Source of the DNA: Bacteroidales bacterium
GTDB lineage: Bacteria; Bacteroidota; Bacteroidia; Bacteroidales; Muribaculaceae
Assembly (NCBI GenBank): GCA_003150235.1
Contig: QAMW01000018.1
Span: forward strand, 1-64,000
Length of the DNA stretch: 64,000 bases
Reading direction: 5' to 3'
The translations under genes were made by a program, and so were the position numbers. This document shows, piece by piece, positions 26,780 to 36,900 of the stretch. The stretch's first letter is position 1; every line of letters begins with the position of its first letter. Under the pieces are notes generated by a model. That model worked only from the letters and a program-made list of their open reading frames with translations, had not been told where the DNA came from and made no database searches.

Positions 26780-27733
26780 TTAAAGTGATTCGAGGATACG
26801 TTTTAACACCACTTCTGCCGAGATTTCGCGGTTTGCCGCTTCAGGTATGACAAGTGAGCGCGGACTCTCGATTACCTCGTCGCTTACAATCATGTTGCGT
26901 CTTACAGGAAGACAGTGCATGAAGAAAGCGTTGTTGGTGAGTGCCATTTTCTCTGCGGTGACGGTCCAGCTGCGGTCGGTGCTGAGCACCTTGCCGTAAT
27001 TGGGGTCGGTGTATGCGCTCCAGTTTTTAGCGTACACGAAGTCGGCTCCGGCAAGAGCCTTGTCCTGGTCATACTCGATTTTTGCGTTGCCGGTAAACGC
27101 CGGGTCGAGCTCGTAGCCGTGTGGATGGGTTATCACGAAGTCGTAGCCTGCGGCATTCATCCACTCGGCAAATGAGTTGGGGACAGCCTGCGGGAGTGCC
27201 TTGGGGTGGGGTGCCCATGTCATTACTACTTTCGGACGCTCGACGGTCTTATGCTCCTCTATGGTGATAAGGTCGGCGAATGACTGCAAGGGGTGGCGCG
27301 TGGCGGCTTCCATAGAGAATACGGGTCGCCCCGAATAGCGGATAAACTGATTTAGAATCTTTTCCTCGTAGTCATCGGTCTTCGACTCAAAGCGGGCGAA
27401 TGACCTTACTCCTATCACGTCACAGTAACAGCCCATCACGGGGATTGCCTCAAGAAGGTGTTCGGGCTTATCGCCATCCATGATTACGCCACGCTCGGTC
27501 TCGAGTTTCCACGCGCCCTGGTTGACATCAAGCACGATTACATTCATTCCGAGATTCATCGCCGCCTTCTGGGTGCTTAGGCGAGTGCGCAGCGAGGAGT
27601 TGAAAAATATCATCAGTAGCGTCTTGTTTTCGCCAAGATGCTTGTAGCCAAAACGGTTGGCTTTTACTTCGAGCGCCTCCTTCACGGCAAGCCGGAGGTC
27701 GCCTATGTCATTTACGTTGGTAAATTGTTTCAT
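26780..27733 (-). CDS. argF': N-succinylornithine carbamoyltransferase
   Basis: A 317-aa transcarbamylase of the Bacteroides arginine pathway, which uses N-succinyl-L-ornithine. FFNSSLRTRLST replaces the usual STRTR carbamoyl-phosphate loop, HCLPVRRN is the ornithine-side motif, and Pro90 in KPEHLLEAIPVMG is the residue known to favour succinyl over acetyl substrate. It is likely transcribed with the FNT, DUF4494 and yggS genes. The plus-strand gene at 27839 is divergent from a 105-base gap. Confidence 0.93.
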   Translation of the reverse strand: MKQFTNVNDIGDLRLAVKEALEVKANRFGYKHLGENKTLLMIFFNSSLRTRLSTQKAAMNLGMNVIVLDVNQGAWKLETERGVIMDGDKPEHLLEAIPVMGCYCDVIGVRSFARFESKTDDYEEKILNQFIRYSGRPVFSMEAATRHPLQSFADLITIEEHKTVERPKVVMTWAPHPKALPQAVPNSFAEWMNAAGYDFVITHPHGYELDPAFTGNAKIEYDQDKALAGADFVYAKNWSAYTDPNYGKVLSTDRSWTVTAEKMALTNNAFFMHCLPVRRNMIVSDEVIESPRSLVIPEAANREISAEVVLKRILESL

Positions 27734-27838
27734 CGGATTGCAAATTATGGCGCAAGTTACTCAAATATTTCCATATAGACGCTACCAATACCGTCAAAAA
27801 ATGGTAACTTTGCTTGCTAATTAACCTCAATTACTAAT

Positions 27839-29647
27839 ATGCAAGCAATTATACTGGCAGCCGGACTCGGACGCCGTCTCGGCGAGTTTACGGCGGGAAA
27901 CACCAAATGTATGGTACCCGTCAACGGGGTCTTGCTGATTGACCGCATGCTCATGCAGCTGCAGCGTCTCCCCTTGTCAAGGGTCGTGATAGTCATCGGC
28001 TATGAGGGAGCGAAGTTGCGCGATTACATCTCAGGGCGTTTCCCGGAGATGAACGTGGAATATGTCGAGAACAATGTATATGACAAGACCAACAATATAT
28101 ATTCGCTCTGGCTTGCGCGCGATGTCATGCAGGATGACGATACATTGCTGCTTGAATCGGATATAATCGTTGATGACGCGGTTATTGACATGATATACGC
28201 GTCGGAACATCCTGATGTGGCTCTCGTCGCGCCTTATGAACCTTGGATGGACGGCACTATGGTGCGTCTTGACGAGGATGACAATATAATAAGCTTTATC
28301 CCGAAAAAGGCATTTAACTATAACGATATCGACAGTTATTACAAGACGGTCAACATCTATAAGTTCAGCCGTGAGTTTGCCACGCGCTGTTATCTGCCGT
28401 TTCTGGAGGCATATATCAAGGTGCTCGGCGACAATGAGTATTACGAGCAGGTGTTGCGTGTAATCACTCTTGTCGACACTACGGGAATAAAGGCGCTTTC
28501 CATCGGCGGTCTTCCCTGGTATGAGATTGACGACGTGCAGGATCTCCGCATAGCCGAGACCATATTTGCCGATGTCGACGCACGTCTTGAAAAGCTGCAG
28601 CACAGTTACGGCGGTTACTGGCGCTATCCGGGGCTTAAGGATTTCTGCTACCTTGTCAATCCCTATTTCCCGACAGCAAAGATGATTGATGAGATGAAAA
28701 GTAGTTTTGACGTGCTTTTGCGCAATTATCCCTCGGGAATGGGCGTGAACTCGCTCCTCGGTGCTAAATATTTCGGTGTGCGTCATGATTATGTAGTGAC
28801 AGGCAACGGAGCCGCCGAACTTATCAAGGCGCTCATGGAGCATTGCGACGGTCGTCTTGGCGTAACCGCACCGACCTTTGAGGAATATCCCAACCGTAAG
28901 GACAGTGATGAAGTCGAAGTATTTGTCCCCGACAATAACGAATTCCGCTATACAGCCGACGACCTGATGACATATTTTGCCGACAAGGATATCGCCACAC
29001 TGCTCGTGATAAATCCCGATAACCCGTCGGGCAATTTCATACCGCGTCACGACCTTATGAGGCTTGTCGAGTGGACGCGCGTCAGGAATATAAGACTTGT
29101 TGTCGACGAGTCATTTGTCGACTTTGCTGACGGTGATGACAATACGCTTCTCCACAATCGGGTGCTTGAAAACGCTCCGCACCTTGTGGTGGTGAAAAGT
29201 ATCTCGAAGTCTTATGGTGTGCCCGGTCTGCGTCTCGGGGTGCTTGTAAGTTCCGACAAGGAGCTTGTCAGAAAATTGCGCTCGGCTTGTGCGATATGGA
29301 ACATCAATTCTTTTGGCGAGTATTACATGCAGATTTTCGGCAAATATGAAAAATCTTACGATGAAGCTTGCCGCAAGATAAGGAAGGTGCGCGATACCCT
29401 CTATGAAGAGCTGCAAGCGGTGGATTATCTGCGTGTGATGCCCTCGGCGGCAAACTATTTCCTGTGTGAGGTGACATCGCGCTTTACTGCAGGTGAACTT
29501 ACGAGGATATTGCTTGACCGGTACAACCTGTTGATAAAAGATTGCTCGGGCAAACGGGGATTTCCGTCAGGAGCACAATACATACGTATCGCCGTAAGGG
29601 ACACTGCCGATAACCGGGCTTTGACCGATGCCCTTAAATCGCTGTAA
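27839..29647 (+). CDS. LicC-like nucleotidyltransferase fused to CobD/HisC-like PLP enzyme
   Basis: A 602-aa two-domain cytosolic protein. Residues 1-245 are a LicC-type sugar-nucleotide/alcohol-phosphate cytidylyltransferase (LAAGLGRRL, Lys23, ESD107, WYEIDDVQDL 228-236). Residues of about 265-602 are a class I/II PLP enzyme closest in style to CobD and HisC (NPDNPSGN 392-399, DES 423, SISKSYGVPGLRLG with PLP Lys457). The likely output is a CDP-activated amino alcohol or amino-phosphonate; CobD-like decarboxylation (for example phosphoserine to phosphoethanolamine) and aminoethylphosphonate chemistry are both possible. A TAACTTTG box sits at 27805-27812. First gene of a four-gene cassette. 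Confidence 0.82.
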   Translation: MQAIILAAGLGRRLGEFTAGNTKCMVPVNGVLLIDRMLMQLQRLPLSRVVIVIGYEGAKLRDYISGRFPEMNVEYVENNVYDKTNNIYSLWLARDVMQDDDTLLLESDIIVDDAVIDMIYASEHPDVALVAPYEPWMDGTMVRLDEDDNIISFIPKKAFNYNDIDSYYKTVNIYKFSREFATRCYLPFLEAYIKVLGDNEYYEQVLRVITLVDTTGIKALSIGGLPWYEIDDVQDLRIAETIFADVDARLEKLQHSYGGYWRYPGLKDFCYLVNPYFPTAKMIDEMKSSFDVLLRNYPSGMGVNSLLGAKYFGVRHDYVVTGNGAAELIKALMEHCDGRLGVTAPTFEEYPNRKDSDEVEVFVPDNNEFRYTADDLMTYFADKDIATLLVINPDNPSGNFIPRHDLMRLVEWTRVRNIRLVVDESFVDFADGDDNTLLHNRVLENAPHLVVVKSISKSYGVPGLRLGVLVSSDKELVRKLRSACAIWNINSFGEYYMQIFGKYEKSYDEACRKIRKVRDTLYEELQAVDYLRVMPSAANYFLCEVTSRFTAGELTRILLDRYNLLIKDCSGKRGFPSGAQYIRIAVRDTADNRALTDALKSL

Positions 29648-29673
29648 TTATGGAGTGCGGCAAGGGTGACGGA

Positions 29674-30774
29674 ATGAAGATATGTATTGTGGGCGGCGGC
29701 AATGTCGGCACTGTGCTTGCCGGATTTGTCGCCTCACGCGGCTACGGGGTGAATGTGCTGACCGATCATCCTGTGTCTTGGAGCAGCAAAGTTGATGTGA
29801 CTGACCCTGACGGAAAGCATTTTTCGGGGCGGCTTGACTGCGTGTCGGCTGACCCGGCGGTTGTGATACCCGATGCAGATATGGTGCTGGTATGTCTTCC
29901 CGGTCCGGCTATACATGACAAACTGGTTGCCATAAAGCCGTGGTTGCGGCATGACGCACTTGTAGGAAGTGTGTTCTCTTGCACCGGCTTTTTCATAATG
30001 GCAATAAATGTGCTTGGCAGTGACGCGCGTCTTTTCGGACTTCAGCGTGTGCCGTTTATCTCGCGTCTTGAAAGTTATGGTCACTCCGCTCACCTGCTTG
30101 GCTACCGGAACTGTATAAAAGTGGCGTTCAGCGGTGTTGATGACCGGGACGGTATCTCTTCCATGTTTGCCGACATGTTTGCTACGCCCGTGTCGGTGCT
30201 TGCCCATCCGCTTGAGGTGACGCTCACCAACAGTAATCCGATACTTCACCCGTCGCGTCTCTATGCCATGTTTAAGGATTGCGACGCTCCGTTCAAGGAA
30301 GTACCAGCGTTTTATTCCGACTGGACCGATGAAAGCTCGGAACTGCTGATAGCCTGCGACAGCGAGTTTCAGCTTGCCGTCAGGCGGCTTGGTATCGCTC
30401 CCGACCATATTCCGTCGCTGCTTGATTATTATGAGTCGACCGATACCCCTTCCCTTACCCGCAAGATACGTAGTATCGCGGCGTTCAAGGGTATTCCCGC
30501 ACCGATGAAAAAGGTAGAGGGAGGCTATATGCCTGACTATGACAATCGTTATTTCACTGAGGATTTCCCTTACGGTATGATGCTGATAAAAATGGTGTGT
30601 TCACGGCTCGGAATTGCCACTCCCACTATCGACATGATTATCCGGTGGTTTCAGGAGCGTGTCGGGAAGCATTACATTGATGGTGACACCATCGCCGACA
30701 GCCCTGACGCAAGGGCGGTGGCTTGTCTTGATGCGGCATCGATCGACTATCTTATATCATCTATGATTCATTGA
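29674..30774 (+). CDS. Opine dehydrogenase-family oxidoreductase
   Basis: A 366-aa NAD(P)-dependent protein of the octopine/nopine dehydrogenase type: Rossmann motif GGGNVG at residues 7-12, then the helical domain with TNSNPILHPSR and DNRYFTEDFPYG. Family members reductively join an amino acid and a 2-oxoacid. I prefer start 29674 (MKICIVGGG) over 29650. In this cassette it probably modifies the amino group carried by the CDP-activated compound or a related precursor; this is inference. The preceding gene ends 26 bases upstream of the chosen start. Confidence 0.85.
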   Translation: MKICIVGGGNVGTVLAGFVASRGYGVNVLTDHPVSWSSKVDVTDPDGKHFSGRLDCVSADPAVVIPDADMVLVCLPGPAIHDKLVAIKPWLRHDALVGSVFSCTGFFIMAINVLGSDARLFGLQRVPFISRLESYGHSAHLLGYRNCIKVAFSGVDDRDGISSMFADMFATPVSVLAHPLEVTLTNSNPILHPSRLYAMFKDCDAPFKEVPAFYSDWTDESSELLIACDSEFQLAVRRLGIAPDHIPSLLDYYESTDTPSLTRKIRSIAAFKGIPAPMKKVEGGYMPDYDNRYFTEDFPYGMMLIKMVCSRLGIATPTIDMIIRWFQERVGKHYIDGDTIADSPDARAVACLDAASIDYLISSMIH

Positions 30775-30780
30775 CCGCTT

Positions 30781-32226
30781 ATGGCTGACACGCTTGGCAG
30801 AAAGGCATTGAAAGGAACTGCATGGGCTACCGCCGACCGTTTCGGTAACATGGTGTTGCAGTTTGCGGTTAACCTTGTGCTTGCCAATCTGTTGCTTCCT
30901 GCCGATTTCGGTGTAATTGGCGTACTGGCAATATTTATAGCGGTGTCTCAGACTATAATTGACGGCGGTTTCGGGTCGGCGCTCATTCAGCGCAAATCGC
31001 CGACGCAGGTCGATTATTCGACTATATTCTATTGGAATTTAGGCTTCTCTTTGCTCTTGTATGGCGCTCTGTTTGTCGCGGCACCGGCCGTGGCGCGTTA
31101 CTTCGGTATGCCGGTGTTTTGCGATGTGTTGCGTGTCATCAGCCTTAACCTGGTCATAAGCGCGCTTGCACAGGTGCAGCTTGTAAGACTTAAGAAGGAA
31201 CTTGCGTTCAAGCGTCTGGCGATAGTCAATCTTACGAGCTACGTCACAGCCTCGTGTGTGGCAATAGTGATGGCATTTCGTGGATTCGGTGTGTGGAGTC
31301 TTGTAGCCATGACGGTCATAAACCAGGCGATGATAACGATGCTCTACTGGGTGCTTAACCGCTGGCATCCGTCGGGCGGTTTTTCAAAGCAGTCGTTCAG
31401 GTCATTGTTCGGGTTCGGGGGCTATATGCTTGCCGCTTCAATATTGCAGGAGATATGTCGTAATCTTCAGGGGGTGATAATTGGAAAACGCTTTTCGACC
31501 ACCGACATGGGATATTACACGCAGGCATACAAGCTGGATCAGGTGACATCATACGCTGTGCCGCAGGTGCTGGTACAGGTGCTTTTCCCGTTTTTCTCCA
31601 ACATCCAGAATGACCGTGAACGTCTTGCCGCCATGACAGCACTCGGCATGAGGGTTATCGCGGCGGTGGTGTTTCCGGTGCTGATAATACTGATGATTGT
31701 AGCAGAGCCGCTTGTGATGACGCTTTATGGCGACGTGTGGCTCCCATGTGTGCCATATTTCCGCATACTTTGCGTAGGCGGTATATTTGTCAGCCTTCAG
31801 AATGTCAATTTTTATGCCGTTGCGGCTCTCGGTCACAGTAAAGTGCTTTTCCGGTGGAGCTTTTATAAATGGGGGATGTTGCTCGCTCTGCTTCTTGCCG
31901 GGATGATGTACGGGATGGAGGGCATCATGTGGGCGATTGTGGCGAGCAATTTCAATATATTCCTTGTCAATGCACTGCTGTCGCGGAAATATGTCGGTTG
32001 TGCGTTGTGGCGGCAGATGCGCTGTGTCTTGCCCCCGCTTGCGACAGGACTTGCCGCCGCCGTGGTCATATTGCTGTTGCCGGGGCTGTCGTGGTGGATG
32101 AAGGCGTCGTTCTACCTGATGCTTTATGTCGCGATGGCATTTCTTTTCCGGTTACGCGCCGTCGCCGACCTCCGACGGTTTTACAACATGATTTTAAAGA
32201 AGAATAAAGATTTTGACAATGATTGA
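30781..32226 (+). CDS. Wzx/WzxC-type flippase
   Basis: A 481-aa MOP-superfamily polysaccharide flippase with about twelve to fourteen membrane helices. The N-terminal WATADRFGNM, LLLPADFGVIGV and FGSALIQRK resemble the WzxC/TuaB branch. It moves lipid-linked glycan units across the inner membrane. It lies six bases after the opine dehydrogenase stop and overlaps the LicD gene by 14 bases. Confidence 0.88.
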   Translation: MADTLGRKALKGTAWATADRFGNMVLQFAVNLVLANLLLPADFGVIGVLAIFIAVSQTIIDGGFGSALIQRKSPTQVDYSTIFYWNLGFSLLLYGALFVAAPAVARYFGMPVFCDVLRVISLNLVISALAQVQLVRLKKELAFKRLAIVNLTSYVTASCVAIVMAFRGFGVWSLVAMTVINQAMITMLYWVLNRWHPSGGFSKQSFRSLFGFGGYMLAASILQEICRNLQGVIIGKRFSTTDMGYYTQAYKLDQVTSYAVPQVLVQVLFPFFSNIQNDRERLAAMTALGMRVIAAVVFPVLIILMIVAEPLVMTLYGDVWLPCVPYFRILCVGGIFVSLQNVNFYAVAALGHSKVLFRWSFYKWGMLLALLLAGMMYGMEGIMWAIVASNFNIFLVNALLSRKYVGCALWRQMRCVLPPLATGLAAAVVILLLPGLSWWMKASFYLMLYVAMAFLFRLRAVADLRRFYNMILKKNKDFDND

Positions 32227-33013
32227 TATTGAGATACAAGCCGGGCTGCGCTGCCGGTTTAATCCCGACGGTTCGTTGCTGCGCCGTCATCAGCTTAAAT
32301 TGCTGGAGATGCTGAAATTTATCGATAAGGTGTGTCGCAGCAATGACATACCTTATTGGCTCAGTTCCGGCACACTTATAGGCGCAATGCGTCATGGCGG
32401 ATTTATCCCCTGGGACGATGACGTGGATGTGGAGATGCTTGCGACCGATTTTCCGCGTTTTCAGGAAGCTGTGGAGCGGGTAGGCGACCCGAGGTATGTT
32501 GTGCAGACAACCGCCAATGACCCGGAATTCCTTTTCGCATTCGGCAAGTTGCGTGATCTCAATTCGCTTGTGGAGGAGAGCAACGGACTCGACTCACTGC
32601 TGAAATATCGCGGATGTTACATCGATGTGTTCACTATTGCGCCTTCCTCGTCGCGCAAGCTTCACCGTCTCGGGTGCAAGCTTGTGGGCACTGAGCTGAA
32701 ATGGCGGGTAAAGTCGCCGGGGGCGTTGCGCAACATGCTGCTGCGCCCGGTGCTGCATGGTATCGTTTTTCCGGTGATGAGGGCTGTGAGCCGGATAGGT
32801 GCGCGCGGACAGATGCGTCATGTGATGCCGAGCTTCTTTTCTGCACCACGGCAGATGTCGGAGCTATTGCCTGTGAGCGAGGTCGATTTTGAGGGGTACA
32901 GATTTCTGGCTCCTGCCGACCCTGACGGCTACTTGCGTCGTATCTACGGCGACTACATGCGTATCCCCGATCCCGACAAAATCCAGGTCCACGCCTCCAA
33001 CATCCGATTATAA
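32213..33013 (+). CDS. LicD-family phosphotransferase
   Basis: A 266-aa LicD-type nucleotidyltransferase-fold protein with the core GTLIGAMRHGGFIPWDDDVDV near residues 50-75, whose acidic residues bind metal. LicD proteins transfer phosphocholine or similar groups from CDP-activated donors to surface glycans. It is the expected last step for the CDP compound made by the first cassette gene. No glycosyltransferase is present in the cassette, so the acceptor glycan must come from elsewhere. Confidence 0.88.
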   Translation: MTMIDIEIQAGLRCRFNPDGSLLRRHQLKLLEMLKFIDKVCRSNDIPYWLSSGTLIGAMRHGGFIPWDDDVDVEMLATDFPRFQEAVERVGDPRYVVQTTANDPEFLFAFGKLRDLNSLVEESNGLDSLLKYRGCYIDVFTIAPSSSRKLHRLGCKLVGTELKWRVKSPGALRNMLLRPVLHGIVFPVMRAVSRIGARGQMRHVMPSFFSAPRQMSELLPVSEVDFEGYRFLAPADPDGYLRRIYGDYMRIPDPDKIQVHASNIRL

Positions 33014-33056
33014 TGTAGGTTTGCCGCGTACACAATGTCCATAGCTATGCGGTGAT

Positions 33057-33110
33057 TCATAAGACGATGTAAGGCGAGTGGAAGCTCTCCCGCATCACGA
33101 CAGATTATAA
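33057..33110. repeat. Short fragment of the modular repeat
   Basis: AGGCGAGTGGAAGCTCTCCCGCATC is a decayed copy of the GGGGCGAGTGGAAGCTCGCCC hairpin module. It lies between the convergent ends of licD and the ORF6N gene. Confidence 0.65.
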
Positions 33111-33130
33111 TTCTTTGACACACACTTACG

Positions 33131-33700
33131 CTATTCCTGAGGCGAGATGAAACCTACCGGTCGGCGCGGAATGCTTTTGGGCGATGCCTGCAATTCGGCA
33201 AGTGTCGTATTGATTGCATCAAGTTGTGCACGGGTGTTCTCGTTGATGTCATTATAATCGGCAAAAACTTCCTCTAATTCTTGCTTTAGCTCGTTGAAAT
33301 TCTTTTCAAGTGCAGAAAGCCGGTCGACAGGGCAATCGGTAGAAATCATTTGGCGTACAGCAACAAATGCTCGCATTATACCCCGATTTATCTCGATTGC
33401 CACCTCACTTCTTAGTACACTTGACAACATTGCAACGCCCAATTCCGTGAAGGCGAATGGCATGTATTTAAAATTATGTCCGCGACCAGAGTTCAAGGTG
33501 CCAATTTGGTATCTTGAAAGTTCATCTTTAGTTAATTCAAACATAAAGTCTTCCCCTTCAAATCTACTTAAATTTCGTCGAACTGCTCTTTTCAGCGCCC
33601 TTGTCTCTACACCATACATTGCGGCGAGATCGAAGTCAAGCATTACTTTCTGACCGCGTATCTCATAAATCTTGCTCCGAATAATCTGCAACTCGTTCAT
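33131..33700 (-). CDS. ORF6N domain protein
   Basis: A 189-aa cytosolic protein with an ORF6N (KilA-type) DNA-binding domain (residues 5-90: VMLDFDLAAMYGVETRALK, FAFTELGVAMLSS) and a C-terminal coiled coil (about 125-165). Such genes are common as scattered phage-type regulators in Bacteroidales and do not by themselves prove a prophage. It has its own promoter. Confidence 0.88.
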   Translation of the reverse strand: MNELQIIRSKIYEIRGQKVMLDFDLAAMYGVETRALKRAVRRNLSRFEGEDFMFELTKDELSRYQIGTLNSGRGHNFKYMPFAFTELGVAMLSSVLRSEVAIEINRGIMRAFVAVRQMISTDCPVDRLSALEKNFNELKQELEEVFADYNDINENTRAQLDAINTTLAELQASPKSIPRRPVGFISPQE

Positions 33701-33731
33701 CGCTTAATGACTGATTTTATTTGTATAATTG

Positions 33732-33761
33732 CAAATATACAACAATAAGCTGAATTGCAAA
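33732..33761 (-). promoter_or_regulatory. Promoter of ORF6N gene
   Basis: TTTG (33761-33758), 18 bases, TATATTTG (33739-33732) on the minus strand. Start near 33725 leaves a short leader to ATG 33700. Confidence 0.7.
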
Positions 33762-33857
33762 TAATTATAGACATAGTTTAATGCTCAAGTACAGCAAAAG
33801 AAGATTTATTATACGCTCGAGTGAGTCATACGTCAGCGTATCATCGAGCTGGCATAT

Positions 33858-33891
33858 AAAAGAGGGCGCATCGAATGCGCCCTCTCACTTT
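33858..33891 (-). terminator. Terminator of hybrid kinase gene
   Basis: GAGGGCGCAT pairs with ATGCGCCCTC (33862-33884) with a three-base loop and flanking A and T runs, so it can work on both strands. It lies just after the kinase stop. Confidence 0.8.
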
Positions 33892-33908
33892 TATTGGGTA
33901 ATGGTGTG

Positions 33909-36900
33909 TTACAGGAGGATGAAGGAGGAGTCGACTGTGGATTTCAGCTCTGATTTCAGCTTGTTGGCGTTAACCGGCTTGCTTACATATCCGTTGAATC
34001 CGTTTTCCATGATGCGCTCTTTGTCGGAGGCAAAGGCGTAGGCTGTCACGGCGATAATAGGCACAGTCTTGGATACCTTGCGTATCTCGCGTGTAGCCTC
34101 ATAACCATCCATGTTGGGCATGTTGATATCCATGATGATGATATTGGGCTGATGCTGTTTGAACAGGTCGACTGCCTCACGACCGTCCCATGCATGGATG
34201 AGGTTGTAGTCGTTGGAGAGGATTGTCTCAAAGAGCAGGTAGTTACTTTCGTTGTCTTCAGCCACAAGCAATGTAAGCTTTTCCTGACGCTTGATGGTCT
34301 CTTTCTGAGGAGCCGGCACGGCAGCGGTTTCTTCGGCAGCGGTTTTACCTTCGGCAACCTGTACGGGAAGATAAGGGATAGTAAACCAGAATGTCGAGCC
34401 GAGACCTTCTCCCGGAGATTCGACACCTATGCGTCCTTCCATTTTTTCGATGATGCTCTGGCTTATGGAGAGCCCCAGACCGGTGCCCTGCACAAAGTTG
34501 TTGAGTTTGGTGAATCGCTGGAATACGCTCTTCTGCTTTTCCGGAGCGATACCGATACCGGTGTCGCGAACGAAGAAATATATTTCATTGCCGCGCAGTT
34601 CGTAGCCGAAGGTGATGCTTCCGCGGTCGGTGAATTTGCAGGCGTTGGTGAGCAGATTGATGATTACTTGCGACAGGCGGTTGCGCTCTGTGCGTACGAC
34701 ACATTCCGCGGCGCCAAGTGTGAAATTCAACACTACTCCCGGCTTGACTCTCATTCTCACCGTGCTTTCAAGATTGCGGATAAGATCATTCAGGTCGGTC
34801 GGATGATAAATGAATTCAAGGGTGTTTGCCTCTACTTTGGCGAGGTCGAGGATATCGCTGATAAGCTGCAGCAGGAGCTGGTTGTTGTTTTCGATAATGC
34901 CGATGAACTTCTCTTTCTTCTCCTCGTCGTCGGTATTGGCGAGCAGATTGGAGAATCCGACAATGGCATTAAGCGGAGTACGTATTTCATGACTCATGTT
35001 GGCGAGGAATGCCGATTTCAACCGGTCAGACTCGCTTGCCTGTTCCTTGGCAAGAATCAGCGCGTTTTCCTGTTTCTTGCGCTCGGTGATGAGAAGTAGT
35101 GAGCCTACAAGCGATACAGGGCGTCCGTTCTCATCCGTGTCATCTACAGCGGCGTTCACTTCCATCCAGTCGATTATCTCGTTGCCGTTGTCATTTGTTA
35201 CAATGCGAAACTCTTCTTTGACATAGTTTGCCTTTCCTTCGACAAGCTCCTGATAGGACTGGCGCACACGCGGCAGGTCCTCGCGATGTATGCGCTGGAA
35301 ATACTCGCTTGAGTCGATTATGTTCATTCCGCGTCTTGACCCGCGTAGGGTGGGGAACTTGAGGTGTTTCAGTATGCGTTGAGTCTCGCAATAGATGCGC
35401 TGTGTCTTGATGTCCCATCGCCACGGGATGATGTGCGCCACGCTTAGCGTCATTTCAAGCTGCTTGCGTGAGTTGCGGAGTGTGTTTTCCGCTTTGTTGC
35501 GCTTGGTGGTGTCTGTGCCGAATATATCGACTGTGTTGTTATCTTTGTTGGGTACAATCAGAAATTCGTAGTAGGAGTCGGTCGATTTGAAATAGTGGGT
35601 GAAAGTGACCGAGTGACCCTCCTTGAAGGCGGTGTCCACGAGATGCTTCAGATGCTCCATGTTGAAAAACGAGTCGGCACCATCGGCTCCGTTCTGGCTG
35701 TACAGCGACTCAAATGAAGTATTGCTCGACTTGTAATTGATTTTTGTTACATGACCTTCAGCATCGGTCACAAGACCTGCCGAGGCGTATGCGATAGGCA
35801 TGTTGCGCACCAATGCGTCATGTGCACTTGTCGCCTTTATCTTTATACGCAGTGCTTTTGAGCGCAGAGCGATTATGACAGCAATCGCAGCCACAAGCAG
35901 GATTATGGAGATGATGTACCACTTGTAGCTGTCCCAAAGTGTTTTGGGCTTGTTGACAAATACCGTGTCGGCTGGGCAATCGCTTACAGAGTATCCGTCG
36001 CGCAGAAGCTGCTCATAGTTGATGACATAATTGAAATCCTGCGGATATTCGGGATAATAGAACGGCAGGTCATGCATCTTGGTGCCTTCGTTCATCTTAT
36101 GCACGTAGCTGACGAGGGTGTCGACTATCTTTTTGTGGTCAGGGAAATAACCGCCCAGAATACCGTTGGTGATATATGCCTCGCGTAGGGCATAGACTGG
36201 TTGCGCCGCCTGTGGGATAGCGCGGTATTCGCCTGACACAAGCTGCGGATAGCCGTTGACATCTTCTTCCGAATAAAACCATGAGGAGAAAAGAAAACCT
36301 AACTTTTCGTCATGATTCATGATATAGTCGAGAAGACGGCCGCTGTTGTCGTTTCCTGCTACAAGCCATTCGTAGGATATTGCCGGATAGGTCGAGGCAA
36401 GATAATTACTGATGTTTTTGCTGAGATGACGGTTGGCTGAAAGAGCATCGGCGGCAAATACAAGTTTGGTCAGCTGCGGATTCATCTTTACGATGAGGTC
36501 GATAGTCTCCTTATACATGAAAGGTGACTCGATAAATGTGAGGTCATATTTGTTTCGCAACTGTGCGAGCGGGGTCAGCATGTCGTCGGTGTCATCTCCC
36601 TGCACTCCGGTAAGATAATAATTCATGGTGCCTACCTTGTCAAGGTTTCCGAGGAGTATTGCCGGGAGATCGCCCCAGTTTGACTTGATGGTGTCGATAA
36701 GTCCGAAAGAAGCCTCTCCAATCATGATGATGCCGTCGGGCTTGTTATTGTTGTAGCGTTTCAGGACACCTTCGACCATGTTGTTGTAGAGCGAGTCGTT
36801 GGTCACATAACTCATGTTGAGATGCTCTACCTCGATGATGAATTCATGATTTTTTGCCGCCTCCATTATCAGCGGGGTGATAAACGACTGGCTCCAGGGC

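Noticed and set aside
28031..29050. 339-aa open frame antisense to the LicC/PLP fusion
   Set aside because: It has no family motifs, and the sense strand carries clear conserved domains; it is a shadow from codon bias.
27839..33013. Complete capsule locus
   Set aside because: There are no glycosyltransferases, Wzy, or Wza/Wzc genes; it is better described as a decoration cassette.
33131..33700. Prophage remnant based on the ORF6N gene
   Set aside because: No other phage gene, integrase or attachment site is seen.
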